This document shows, in pieces, positions 42,653 to 51,783 of a DNA stretch of 64,000 bases (position 1 is the stretch's first letter; every line of letters begins with the position of its first letter). Below the pieces are notes generated by a model. That model saw nothing but the letters and a program-made list of their open reading frames with translations. It was not told where the DNA came from and did no database searches. The position numbers and the translations under genes are program-made. The DNA is from CAXBNB01 sp965267535 (GTDB lineage Bacteria > Bacteroidota > Bacteroidia > Cytophagales > Cyclobacteriaceae), in contig OZ254082.1 of assembly GCA_965267535.1 (NCBI GenBank), forward strand, positions 1,922,001 to 1,986,000, in the 5' to 3' direction.

Positions 42653-43399
42653 ATGCAGTTAGAAAATAAAGTAGCCGTAATTACGGGAGGAGCAAGTGGA
42701 ATAGGTTTGGCTATTACCAGCCTGTTTGCAAAAAATGGAGCGAAGGTGCATGTACTTGAGCTAAACACAGAAAACGGCATAGATGCAGAAGGAGATATTA
42801 CGCTCCATACCTGCAATGTGGCTGATCAGACTCAGGTAAATGAAGTAATCGAAAAGATAGGAGCTGAAAAGGGTATCGACATATTGGTAAACAATGCCGG
42901 TATCGCCCATGTAGGCAATATAGAAGGTACATCAGAAGAGGATATGGACAGGTTGTACAATGTCAATATCAAAGGGGTGTACAATTGTGCCAAGGCCAGT
43001 ATTCCGTTTTTGAAAGAAAGCAAAGGAGTAATTCTAAATATGGCTTCTATTGCTTCATCAGTAGGAATACCCGACCGGTTTGCCTACTCTATGACCAAAG
43101 GAGCGGTACTTACCATGACCTACTCCATAGCACAGGATTACCTGGCCGATGGCATTCGCTGCAATTGTATATCGCCAGCTCGTGTGCATACTCCCTTTGT
43201 AGATGGTTTTATAGCCAAAAACTACCCGGGACAGGAAAAAGAAATGTTTGACAAATTATCAAAATCCCAACCGATAGGCAGAATGGGGCAGCCCAGTGAA
43301 ATAGCGGAGTTGGCGTTGTTTTTGTGCTCCGACAAAGGTGCCTTCATGACCGGTACTGATTACCCGATTGACGGTGGATTTATAACTCTTAATAACTAA
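42653..43399 (+). CDS. Short-chain dehydrogenase, likely 2-keto-3-deoxy-L-fuconate/rhamnonate dehydrogenase
   Basis: 248 residues, classical SDR. The NAD site TGGASGIG is at 11-18, NNAG at 80-83, the catalytic set is S132, Y145 and K149 (YSMTK), and RVHTPFVDGFI follows. The last motif also occurs in BDH2-type enzymes and in the 2-keto-3-deoxy sugar-acid dehydrogenases of the non-phosphorylating fucose and rhamnose routes. The next gene is a FAH-family hydrolase and lutABC follow, exactly the order expected if this enzyme makes the 2,4-diketo acid. The family is certain; the substrate is inferred from context. Confidence 0.85.
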   Translation: MQLENKVAVITGGASGIGLAITSLFAKNGAKVHVLELNTENGIDAEGDITLHTCNVADQTQVNEVIEKIGAEKGIDILVNNAGIAHVGNIEGTSEEDMDRLYNVNIKGVYNCAKASIPFLKESKGVILNMASIASSVGIPDRFAYSMTKGAVLTMTYSIAQDYLADGIRCNCISPARVHTPFVDGFIAKNYPGQEKEMFDKLSKSQPIGRMGQPSEIAELALFLCSDKGAFMTGTDYPIDGGFITLNN

Positions 43400-43409
43400 T
43401 AAAGAAGAC

Positions 43410-44264
43410 ATGAAATTAATTCGATTTGGCCAGCCAGGCGAGGAAAAACCAGGGTTGATATTAGAAGACGGCAAGCGTGTAGATGTAAGTGCCTTTGGAG
43501 AAGATTACGACGAAAAGTTTTTTGGAACCGACGGTATATCACGTTTGGCAGAGTGGGTAAAAGGACAAGCTGACCTGCCCCAGGTAGCCGACGATGTAAG
43601 GTTAGGGCCATCTATCAGCCGACCCTCTAAGATTGTATGTATCGGGTTGAACTATGCTAAACACGCTGCAGAAAGTGGCATGGAAGTGCCAAAAGAGCCG
43701 GTTATATTTTTTAAAGCTACCAGTGCTATCGTAGGACCAAACGACGATGTAATCATCCCTAAAGGAAGTGAAAAAACCGACTGGGAGGTAGAGCTGGCAG
43801 TAGTGATTGGTAAAAAAGCGTCTTATGTAAGCGAAGAAAACGCCATGGATCATGTAGCCGGATATGTACTGCACAACGACTATAGCGAGCGGGCATTTCA
43901 GCTGGAGCGCTCAGGGCAGTGGGTGAAAGGAAAAAGCTGCGATACATTTGCTCCGATAGGACCGTGGTTGGCTACCAAAGACGAAATTAAAGATCCTCAC
44001 AACCTCAACCTTTGGTTGAAGCTGAACGGGGAAACATTGCAGGATAGCAACACCGACGATCTGGTATTCAATATACCGTTTTTGGTGCATTATCTGAGCC
44101 AGTATATGACACTGCTTCCGGGCGATATTATTTCTACCGGAACACCCGCAGGTGTAGGGCTGGGATTGAACCCTCCCGTATACCTGAAACCAGGAGACGT
44201 AGTAGAACTGGGTATTGATGGCCTGGGTACGTCAAAACAACACGCCAAAGCATACGGCAATTAA
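43410..44264 (+). CDS. FAH-family hydrolase, likely 2,4-diketo-3-deoxy-L-fuconate/rhamnonate hydrolase
   Basis: 284 residues of the fumarylacetoacetate hydrolase family. KIVCIGLNYAKHAAESGM and the metal-binding stretch around WEVELAVVIGKKA are visible, as is GDIISTGTPAGVG near the C-terminus. In the non-phosphorylating deoxysugar routes this family splits the diketo acid into pyruvate and L-lactate. It follows the dehydrogenase by 10 bases (same operon) and precedes lutABC, which would consume the lactate. Other FAH-family reactions cannot be excluded without assay. Confidence 0.87.
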   Translation: MKLIRFGQPGEEKPGLILEDGKRVDVSAFGEDYDEKFFGTDGISRLAEWVKGQADLPQVADDVRLGPSISRPSKIVCIGLNYAKHAAESGMEVPKEPVIFFKATSAIVGPNDDVIIPKGSEKTDWEVELAVVIGKKASYVSEENAMDHVAGYVLHNDYSERAFQLERSGQWVKGKSCDTFAPIGPWLATKDEIKDPHNLNLWLKLNGETLQDSNTDDLVFNIPFLVHYLSQYMTLLPGDIISTGTPAGVGLGLNPPVYLKPGDVVELGIDGLGTSKQHAKAYGN

Positions 44265-44321
44265 TCAGAAACTCTTTCTCTGATCATATCTAAACTTGAA
44301 AATGCATGTTAGGTTTAGAAA

Positions 44322-44365
44322 CACGGTAAGCGCTGGGCAATAACATTGCTTCAGTGTTTACCGTG
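44322..44365 (+). promoter_or_regulatory. Long imperfect palindrome before lutA
   Basis: A hairpin of about 20 pairs with a 3-base loop: perfect outer arms CACGGTAA (44322-44329) and TTACCGTG (44358-44365), inner pairs GCAAT/ATTGC, with G-U wobbles and one bulge between. No T-run follows. It may be an operator, or an mRNA structure that separates the dehydrogenase-hydrolase part from lutABC. Confidence 0.5.
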
Positions 44366-44399
44366 AATTATCTTCACTATCACCACTCCCCATACCACT

Positions 44400-45137
44400 G
44401 TGAAAGTAGGACTTTTCATACCCTGTTATATCGACCAGTTTTACCCTCAGGTGGGCATAGCCACACTAGAGCTGCTAGAAAAACTGGGAGTAGAACCTTA
44501 CTATCCCGACAAGCAAACCTGCTGTGGTCAGCCCATGGCCAATTCCGGCTTTGAATGTTACTCAGAAGGGGCTTATGAGTTGTTTGTAGAAAACTTCCGC
44601 TCGTGCGATTACATCGTGTCACCGTCGGGTAGTTGTGTATATCATGTCAGGCGTCATTTCGATACTCTCGATCAGACGGATGACGTGCAACATGTTAGAA
44701 AAAACACTTACGAACTTTGTGATTTTATAGTCAATGTATTGAAAAGTCCATCGATCAAAGCTTCTTTCCCTTACAAAGTAGGCTTGCACCAAAGTTGCCA
44801 CGGGTTAAGAGGGTTACGGCTGGGGCAGTGCTCTGAAAGAGTAGGAGAGTCCTTTTCTTATGTAGGCGACTTGCTGAGTCAGGTAGAAGGAGTAGAATTA
44901 GTGTCGCTTAGTCGAAAAGACGAATGCTGTGGTTTTGGAGGTACATTTGCCGTCACAGAGGAGGCCGTATCTGTAAAGATGGGCAAAGACCGACTGAAAG
45001 ATCACCTGGAACAGGGAGTAGAGGTGCTCACCGGAGGAGACATGTCTTGCCTGATGCATCTGGGAGGATTGATAAAACGAAACGGCTACAACCTGAAGGT
45101 TAAACATATAGCTGAAATACTCAATAGCCAATGGTAA
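44400..45137 (+). CDS. lutA: L-lactate utilisation protein LutA (CCG-domain)
   Basis: 245 residues starting at GTG 44400, which gives the family N-terminus (VGLFIPCYIDQFYPQVG). Two CCG modules are visible: TCCGQPMANSGF and ECCGFGGTF, each with a partner Cys upstream. In Bacillus and other bacteria LutABC is an iron-sulfur complex that oxidises L-lactate to pyruvate. The stop overlaps the lutB start by 7 bases. It is the third gene after the AraC-divergent promoter, unless the palindrome at 44322 marks a separate start. Confidence 0.93.
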   Translation: MKVGLFIPCYIDQFYPQVGIATLELLEKLGVEPYYPDKQTCCGQPMANSGFECYSEGAYELFVENFRSCDYIVSPSGSCVYHVRRHFDTLDQTDDVQHVRKNTYELCDFIVNVLKSPSIKASFPYKVGLHQSCHGLRGLRLGQCSERVGESFSYVGDLLSQVEGVELVSLSRKDECCGFGGTFAVTEEAVSVKMGKDRLKDHLEQGVEVLTGGDMSCLMHLGGLIKRNGYNLKVKHIAEILNSQW

Positions 45138-46501
45138 CACACCCTAAAGCAGCAGCGGTATTTAACAAGGACGAAGAGCGTGTCAACTGGCACGATAAAT
45201 CCCTTTGGTTTGTGCGTCACAAGCGTGACCTGGCTGCACACAAGATAGATAATTGGGAGCAGCTACGTGAAACCGCATCTAACATCAAGATGGATGTGCT
45301 GACAAACCTGGATATATATCTGGAGCAGTTTGAAAAAAATGCAAAGGCAAACGGGATTCATGTACACTGGGCTGCAGATGGAGACGAACATAACAAGATC
45401 GTGAAATCGATCCTTGACAAGCACAATACGCGTATGCTGGTCAAGAGTAAGTCTATGCTGACAGAAGAGTGCCATCTCAACCCTTACCTCGAAAAATACG
45501 GTATAGAAGTAGTAGATACGGATTTGGGTGAGCGTATAGTGCAGTTAGCCAAGGAGCCTCCAAGTCATATCGTAATGCCCGCGATACATAAGAAAAAAGA
45601 AGAAATAGACGAGCTGTTTCAGGAGACTATGGGTACTGAGCCTGCAGGGGGAGACCCGCAGTACCTAACCAATGCAGCCCGGGAAGATTTGCGGGAAAAA
45701 TTTCTGACAGCAGATGCTGCACTTACTGGGGTCAACTTTGCGATAGCCGAAGCTGGAGGGTTTGTAGTATGTACCAACGAAGGCAATGCCGATATGGGAG
45801 TGCACCTGGCACCAGTACACATAGCTTCCATGGGCATGGAAAAACTAGTCCCCAAACTTGAGCATCTTGGGGTGTTTTTGCGCTTGCTCGCCCGAAGTGC
45901 CACCGGACAGTCCATTACGACTTATTCTTCTCACTTTTTCAAACCAAGAGAAGGTCAGGAAATGCATATCGTAATCGTAGACAATGGACGTACTGAGCAG
46001 CTGGGACGTGAAGACTTTAGAAATTCACTCAAATGCATACGCTGTGGCGCATGTATGAACACCTGCCCGATTTATAGAAGGAGTGGAGGACATAGCTACG
46101 GTAGCGTAGTGCCCGGACCTATCGGGTCTATTTTGTCGCCCAATCTCGATATGAAAAAGTATTCTACATTGCCATTTGCTTCTACCTTGTGTGGGTCTTG
46201 TTCGGATGTATGTCCGGTCAAAATAGATATTCATAATCAGCTCTATAAGTGGCGTCAGGTCATTATGAAAGAGCATCCCGATAGAGCCAAACAAATGGCA
46301 ATGAAAGCCAACGGTGTGGTTTTTAAATATCCGGGGTTGTTTGATAAATTGGGAGGAGTAGCACGAAAAATGCTCAAAATAATGCCTAAGCCTATGGTTT
46401 ACAATTCGCTGAATACCTGGGGAAAGCAACGCGATCTACCCGATGTGCCAGACACTAGTTTTAAAGAATGGTATCACAAAAACCGAAAGAACAATGGATA
46501 G
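45131..46501 (+). CDS. lutB: L-lactate utilisation iron-sulfur protein LutB
   Basis: 456 residues. An N-terminal LUD domain (about 60-290) includes GVNFAIAEAGGFVVCTNEGN. Two [4Fe-4S] ferredoxin motifs follow: CIRCGACMNTCPIYRR (about 302-317) and CGSCSDVCPVKI (about 355-366). A helical C-terminal segment closes the protein. It carries electrons within the LutABC complex. It overlaps lutA by 7 bases and lutC by 8, so the three are translated together. Confidence 0.94.
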   Translation: MVTHPKAAAVFNKDEERVNWHDKSLWFVRHKRDLAAHKIDNWEQLRETASNIKMDVLTNLDIYLEQFEKNAKANGIHVHWAADGDEHNKIVKSILDKHNTRMLVKSKSMLTEECHLNPYLEKYGIEVVDTDLGERIVQLAKEPPSHIVMPAIHKKKEEIDELFQETMGTEPAGGDPQYLTNAAREDLREKFLTADAALTGVNFAIAEAGGFVVCTNEGNADMGVHLAPVHIASMGMEKLVPKLEHLGVFLRLLARSATGQSITTYSSHFFKPREGQEMHIVIVDNGRTEQLGREDFRNSLKCIRCGACMNTCPIYRRSGGHSYGSVVPGPIGSILSPNLDMKKYSTLPFASTLCGSCSDVCPVKIDIHNQLYKWRQVIMKEHPDRAKQMAMKANGVVFKYPGLFDKLGGVARKMLKIMPKPMVYNSLNTWGKQRDLPDVPDTSFKEWYHKNRKNNG

Positions 46502-47078
46502 CAGATCGGCAATATTAGGTAGAATCAAAAAGAATAAGCCTCAGCTAAATCCGGTAATCAATCTGGCACAGTTTGCCCCTGCAGCAGAGCAAAACGATTG
46601 GTTAGAAATTTTTGAAACCAACCTGAAAGCCAATGGAGGTACCATCAGATGTTTGCAGCAAGGCGAAACAATACAATCTGTATTGACTGAAGAGGTGGCA
46701 GATCACTCGTTTGTAGACTTGTCGGGCACAGTAATAGGTGGCTATGACCTGGAAAGTTTGAAACATCCCAAAGAACTGGCAGATGTGAAAATTCTTATAG
46801 CCAACCCTCAACTTGGGGTAGCTGAAAATGCAGCGCTTTGGTTTAACGATACATTGCTGAGCGGAATAAGGGCTTTGCCGTTTATTGTAGAGCGTACCAT
46901 TTTTGTTTTAGAAAAAGAAAAACTAGTACCAACTATGCACCGGGCCTACGAGAAATTAGGCGAGTTAAATACCGGTTTTGGTACATTTATAGCCGGTCCA
47001 TCCAAAACAGCAGACATTGAACAAAATCTGGTGATAGGAGCACACGGCACTAAATCACATTTGGTGGTTCTGGTTTAA
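46494..47078 (+). CDS. lutC: L-lactate utilisation protein LutC (LUD domain)
   Basis: 194 residues from ATG 46494; an upstream in-frame start would add 17 residues inside lutB and is less likely. The LUD domain covers about 60-190 (LGVAENAALWF, PFIVERTIFVLEKEKLVPTM and GPSKTADIEQNLVIGAHG). It completes the LutABC set. Its stop lies 12 bases from the stop of the converging winged-helix regulator, so the operon ends here; no intrinsic terminator was seen in the small gap. Confidence 0.92.
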   Translation: MDSRSAILGRIKKNKPQLNPVINLAQFAPAAEQNDWLEIFETNLKANGGTIRCLQQGETIQSVLTEEVADHSFVDLSGTVIGGYDLESLKHPKELADVKILIANPQLGVAENAALWFNDTLLSGIRALPFIVERTIFVLEKEKLVPTMHRAYEKLGELNTGFGTFIAGPSKTADIEQNLVIGAHGTKSHLVVLV

Positions 47079-47090
47079 TATACGCTGTTC

Positions 47091-48320
47091 CTAGCGGTCA
47101 GGCGACCATATGTTAGCGGGGTTTTTGATCTCGTTTAGAATCAAGACTTTGTTGTTGAGTTCAGTGCGGTCAATTCCGCTTACCTCAAGCAAAACTTCAA
47201 AATGCTTAGGAATATGTCCGAGTTTATCTATCATATATTCTTCCATTTTTGCCATTAGTTTAGCTTCAGAAAAGTTTTTAAGACTTTGGTATACAGCGGT
47301 ATCCCATAATCCTCCAAACATTATGATGGTGTTGTTGTTAGGTCCGGGAAATTTGGCAACCAGACCATAATCGGTGTGATAGGCATCCGGGTTTCCTTCA
47401 GGCTGAAACCGAAGGGTATCAGTGCCGTTGTGATATATGTACGTATTCAAACCCTGCATGTCAAAATTGCTGCTCTTAAAATAGTTGTTTAGCATGCCGG
47501 CGGTTTTTTGCATGCCCAGGAAAATGATATTGTGGTCATGCAAATCTTTTACATCCATGCGAGTTACCACCTGAGTTTGAAAAGACCTATGGTTTGAGAA
47601 AAAGAGTTTTGTGAGCTGCTCAATACAGGCTGTACTGTTTTTGATCAAATAGGTGTAGGTTAACGTGCTCAACTCTATAGTGGAGTCATTTATATTTTCT
47701 TTATAAAGTTCAAAATCAGCCATGGAGTTTAGATCAGGATTTCTGATCGTTCGGGTAGTGCCGGTGGCTTTATTGTGTTCGTTGTATATAAACAGGTCAC
47801 CGAAAACGACTAAAGTTGGCTTTTCCGAATCGATAAACTCTGACCAGAATTGATTTTCTGGAAGAATACGGTACAATTCGAGTGTATTGCGTTGTGTCCA
47901 CCACATCAAGGTGACTACAATCAGAGAAAGCGCAAGACCGGCTGTGAGTATAACATTGGTGTTGGTTTTTTTAGAAAACAGAGAGCTACCGGCAAGGCTT
48001 TCGTTCTTTTTTACGACCACCTTGTAGCTGCCTTTTGGTATGGTGAGTATGTAGGGTTCGTTTCTACCTTCAGATTGAAAATATTGTTTTAATTTTTTTC
48101 TGAGATTGAATATATATACCCTGACTTTGGCCGTATCAAAATCGTCGGCTGCATGAGAACCGAAAAGTTGAGATCCGATTGTGGTTTCCTTGGGTATGTT
48201 TCCTTTTTCGGTACAGCTAGCCAGGTATTTGAGTAGATCTACATAGATCTGAGACCTGCCAAACGAATTGCTTTTTACAATTCTGTCTATTAATTCTGCC
48301 TGTGTTTTGCTAGTTGACAT
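47091..48320 (-). CDS. Membrane-anchored winged-helix regulator (ToxR/CadC-like build)
   Basis: 409 residues from ATG 48320; the in-frame TTG at 48341 was not used. An N-terminal cytoplasmic winged-helix region (about 5-102) has the segment KVRVYIFNLRKKLKQYFQSE followed by PYILTIPKGSYKV, as in one-component regulators with an OmpR-like DNA-binding domain found in Acidobacteria and Bacteroidota. One membrane segment (about 122-142) follows. The periplasmic domain (about 145-409) is unrecognised, without a kinase or receiver. It would sense something outside and act directly on DNA. It diverges from the DUF1549/DUF1553 gene by 233 bases and ends against lutC. Confidence 0.8.
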   Translation of the reverse strand: MSTSKTQAELIDRIVKSNSFGRSQIYVDLLKYLASCTEKGNIPKETTIGSQLFGSHAADDFDTAKVRVYIFNLRKKLKQYFQSEGRNEPYILTIPKGSYKVVVKKNESLAGSSLFSKKTNTNVILTAGLALSLIVVTLMWWTQRNTLELYRILPENQFWSEFIDSEKPTLVVFGDLFIYNEHNKATGTTRTIRNPDLNSMADFELYKENINDSTIELSTLTYTYLIKNSTACIEQLTKLFFSNHRSFQTQVVTRMDVKDLHDHNIIFLGMQKTAGMLNNYFKSSNFDMQGLNTYIYHNGTDTLRFQPEGNPDAYHTDYGLVAKFPGPNNNTIIMFGGLWDTAVYQSLKNFSEAKLMAKMEEYMIDKLGHIPKHFEVLLEVSGIDRTELNNKVLILNEIKNPANIWSPDR

Positions 48321-48553
48321 GGTATACTTTTTCAGGCTCAAGTTTAGTGAGATATATTGGTTTCAACGCTTTGTTGCTCGTTTTTTAACCGTTTAGTAAC
48401 GGTTTTTAACGTCGATTTTCCGAGTTGATGCCAGTACATTTGATTACTCGACCTTGATGTCTTTTTCGTGTGAATGTTTCAGTCATAAACTTACTGAAAT
48501 GTAATCGGAATTTTTAAACCTGGAGAACCTAACTGTAAAAATATGTGCAAGCT

Positions 48554-51500
48554 ATGATAGCCGTCAAACTAGCTCTTCGTTTTTGTCTGGTACTTTTTCT
48601 ACTGGCATCCTGCAATACACAAAAGCCAAAAGATGTGCTAAATGCTTCCCGGCATTTACCTGAAGTAATTGATTTTAATTTTCATGTAAAGCCAATATTG
48701 TCTGATAAGTGCTTTGCTTGTCATGGCCCTGATGCCGCTAATCAAAAAGCAGACTTGAGGCTGGATACTCAGGAGGGAGCTTATAGCACTTTGCCAAGTG
48801 GAGCAGCAGCTATAGTGCCGGGTAGTCTGTCGGAAAGTGAGGTCTATCGGCGCATTGTAGCAGAGGATTCCAAACTACTGATGCCCCCTCCGGAATCGCA
48901 CCTCTCCTTATCTCCTCATGAGATAGCCACATTGGCCAGATGGATAGAGCAGGGGGCGCAGTATAAGCCACACTGGTCATTTATACCACCCCAAAAAACG
49001 AATGTACCGGATGTAGGTAATGAAACACTGGTAAACGCTATTGATAGTTTTGTCTATAAAAAACTTCAATCTAAGCGTTTGACTTTTTCTCAGGAAGCCA
49101 ATAAGGAGACCCTCATACGAAGGGCGTCTTTTGATCTTACCGGATTGCCGCCTGATATAGATGAGGTAGATAACTACTTGAATGATAATTCTCCTGAAGC
49201 ATACGAGAATTTAGTAGACAGACTGCTGGCATCCGGGGCGTATGGAGAGAGAATGACAGCAGAGTGGCTAGATGTAGCCCGATATGCTGATAGCGATGGA
49301 TATCTCGACGATAAACATCGCAATTTTTCACCCTGGCGCGATTGGGTTATAGAGGCTTTTAACCAAAACATGCCTTACGATCAATTTGTAACCTGGCAAC
49401 TGGCCGGCGACCTGATTCCTGACGCTACGCAGGAAAGCATTTTAGCTACAGCATTTAATCGATTGAACAAACGAAACTCTGAGGCGGGAATAGTATTTGA
49501 AGAATATAGAGTAGAATATGCAGCTGACCGTACCAATACCGTAGGAAAGGCCTTTATGGGGCTTTCCGTAGAGTGTGCCAGGTGTCACGACCATAAATAT
49601 GACCCGATCTCTCAAAAAGAGTACTTTCAGCTATTTGGTTTTTTTAATTCCACTTTTGAAATTGGAACCCCCGTGTATGGGCCCGACCAGACACCAGGGC
49701 CGGCACTTTTACTTTCTACTGCAGAACAACAAGAGCAAATAGATTTTTTGAATAAAATCATTAGTAATAAGGAAAAGCTCCTGGAGGAGCAGACCGCTGA
49801 GCAGGTAGCCCACCATTCCAATGCAGACAAGCAGGTGGTTGTCAGGCAAGTGGCAAAATCGCTAAAAGCACATTATACCTTTGATGCGATAGAGGAAAAA
49901 GAGGGAACCGTCTATAGCGCAAATGAGTTGGATCCATCTACCCCGGCAAAGGTCAGGCAGGGGATTTTCAAAGAGGGGATAAAGGGTAAAGCATTTTATG
50001 TGAGCGATTATAATTCGATTGCTATGGGGAAAAAGGTAGGTTGGTACGAGCGTACGGATCCTTTTTCTATTCAGCTATGGGTGCGTCCGGATACTTTATA
50101 CAAAGAAGCAGCAGTACTTTGGCACAGTGAAAATTTACGTTTGGGGCTGAAAGGATACTCGCTCACACTGAGAGACAATAAAGCCGAATTTGTAATCGCG
50201 CATTCCTGGCCTCAGAACGCTATTCAGGTAACTACCCGACAGGCGCTACCACAAAAGCAATGGACACAACTGACGATAACCTACGATGGCTCCAGTAAAG
50301 CTAACGGTGTACATATCTACATCAATGGAAAAATAGCGCCTGTCAGTATAGATTATGACAACCTATACAAGGGCATTTTATATCAATATGATATTCATAC
50401 GTACGGCTTTCAAGGGCTGATGTGTGGTACACGAGCCAAGTTTACACCTTTTAAAAACGGCGCTGTAGACGAGCTCAAAGTATACGATAAAGCGCTATCG
50501 GCTATAGAGGTATTGTACACATACAGTGAGAACGAAGCGTGGGCACTATTGAGCGATTCAAAATCAGAAAAAGAAAAATACTGGGACGAGTTTTACCATG
50601 CTTGTTTGAATCCCGGAGTAAAAGAGATACAAGCTGACCTAAAAAAAATCAGAGACCAACAAAACGTATTGCTAAACAGTATTCCGGAAATTATGGTTAT
50701 GGGCGACCTGCCAACGCCTCGTCCTACTCACATCTTGCATAGGGGCGTGTATAATGCCAGAGGAGAGCAAGTGGAGCCGGGAGCACCATCAGCTGTTATG
50801 CCTTTTTCGAAAACCCTTCCTAAAAACAGGCTAGGTTTAGCCAGGTGGCTTTTTGATCCTAAAAATCCACTTACAGCTCGGGTTTATGTCAATAGAATCT
50901 GGCAAATGCACTTTGGCAAAGGGTTGGTCGAAACGTCGGATGATTTTGGTAGCCAGGGTAGCTTACCTACTCATCCGGAATTGCTGGACTGGCTGGCTGT
51001 TTGGTTTGTAGAAAGCGGCTGGGATATAAAAGCCCTGCACAAGCTGATTATGATGTCAAAAACCTACCGGCAGCAGTCGGTCATTACAGCCGATTTGCTC
51101 AAGGTTGATCCTGAAAACAAAGAGTTGGCCAGAGGACCGAGGTTTAGATTGCCGGCAGAGATGATTCGCGACAATGCACTGGCCATAAGCGGATTGTTGG
51201 TAGATAAAAAGGGTGGAGAAAGCGTGTATCCCTATCAGCCTCCCGGTTTGTGGGAAGAGCTTTCTACCAAAGGCTGGCGGTACAGGTACTTGCAAACTCC
51301 CGGTGAAGGGCTTTACAGAAGAAGTATTTACACCATATGGAAACGAACCGCTCCACCACCATCCATGCTCATTTTCGATGTAGCAGATCGAAGCGAGTGT
51401 GTGGTAAAACGAACAACCACAAGCACACCATTGCAGGCGTTGGTTATGTTGAATGATCCGCAGTATGTGGAGGCCTCAAGAGTGTTGGCAGAAAAACTTA

Positions 51501-51769
51501 TCAAGAGAGAGGAAAACCTAGAAGACAGGCTGGAAAAGGCATTTAGGCATGTGACGGGGCGGTTTCCCGATGATCAGGAAAAAACAGCCATGCGGGAGTT
51601 TTACCACCAGGAGCATCGGATGTTTGCTAAAAACAAGCAACAGGCGCTGGAATATTTGCAAGTAGGAGAAGCCGATTGGGATCGTTCGATCCGCCCCGAA
51701 GAAGTGGCAGCATTGGGAGTGACTGTAAATGCAGTGCTAAACACTGCAGAAGCATATTTTAGAAATTAA
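48554..51769 (+). CDS. Cytochrome-type DUF1549/LamG/DUF1553 lipoprotein
   Basis: 1071 residues from ATG 48554; a GTG nine bases earlier is less likely. A lipobox LLASC (Cys20) predicts a lipoprotein. PSCyt1-type haem motif CFACH lies at 53-57. DUF1549 (about 145-360) includes the family segment CARCHDHKYDP with a second CxxCH at 341-345. A LamG domain (about 437-645) is inserted, and DUF1553 (about 750-1010) shows NRLGLARWLFDPKNPLTARV and QMHFGKGLVE. This class is most common in Planctomycetes and Verrucomicrobia; its activity is unknown. It is paired with the DUF1501 gene 14 bases downstream. Confidence 0.9.
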   Translation: MIAVKLALRFCLVLFLLASCNTQKPKDVLNASRHLPEVIDFNFHVKPILSDKCFACHGPDAANQKADLRLDTQEGAYSTLPSGAAAIVPGSLSESEVYRRIVAEDSKLLMPPPESHLSLSPHEIATLARWIEQGAQYKPHWSFIPPQKTNVPDVGNETLVNAIDSFVYKKLQSKRLTFSQEANKETLIRRASFDLTGLPPDIDEVDNYLNDNSPEAYENLVDRLLASGAYGERMTAEWLDVARYADSDGYLDDKHRNFSPWRDWVIEAFNQNMPYDQFVTWQLAGDLIPDATQESILATAFNRLNKRNSEAGIVFEEYRVEYAADRTNTVGKAFMGLSVECARCHDHKYDPISQKEYFQLFGFFNSTFEIGTPVYGPDQTPGPALLLSTAEQQEQIDFLNKIISNKEKLLEEQTAEQVAHHSNADKQVVVRQVAKSLKAHYTFDAIEEKEGTVYSANELDPSTPAKVRQGIFKEGIKGKAFYVSDYNSIAMGKKVGWYERTDPFSIQLWVRPDTLYKEAAVLWHSENLRLGLKGYSLTLRDNKAEFVIAHSWPQNAIQVTTRQALPQKQWTQLTITYDGSSKANGVHIYINGKIAPVSIDYDNLYKGILYQYDIHTYGFQGLMCGTRAKFTPFKNGAVDELKVYDKALSAIEVLYTYSENEAWALLSDSKSEKEKYWDEFYHACLNPGVKEIQADLKKIRDQQNVLLNSIPEIMVMGDLPTPRPTHILHRGVYNARGEQVEPGAPSAVMPFSKTLPKNRLGLARWLFDPKNPLTARVYVNRIWQMHFGKGLVETSDDFGSQGSLPTHPELLDWLAVWFVESGWDIKALHKLIMMSKTYRQQSVITADLLKVDPENKELARGPRFRLPAEMIRDNALAISGLLVDKKGGESVYPYQPPGLWEELSTKGWRYRYLQTPGEGLYRRSIYTIWKRTAPPPSMLIFDVADRSECVVKRTTTSTPLQALVMLNDPQYVEASRVLAEKLIKREENLEDRLEKAFRHVTGRFPDDQEKTAMREFYHQEHRMFAKNKQQALEYLQVGEADWDRSIRPEEVAALGVTVNAVLNTAEAYFRN

Positions 51770-51783
51770 AAAAATACTGAACT

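Noticed and set aside
48541..48553. ATG at 48543 and GTG at 48545 as starts of the haem-motif lipoprotein
   Set aside because: The ATG at 48543 is out of frame, and the GTG adds only three residues; the ATG at 48554 gives the better lipoprotein signal.
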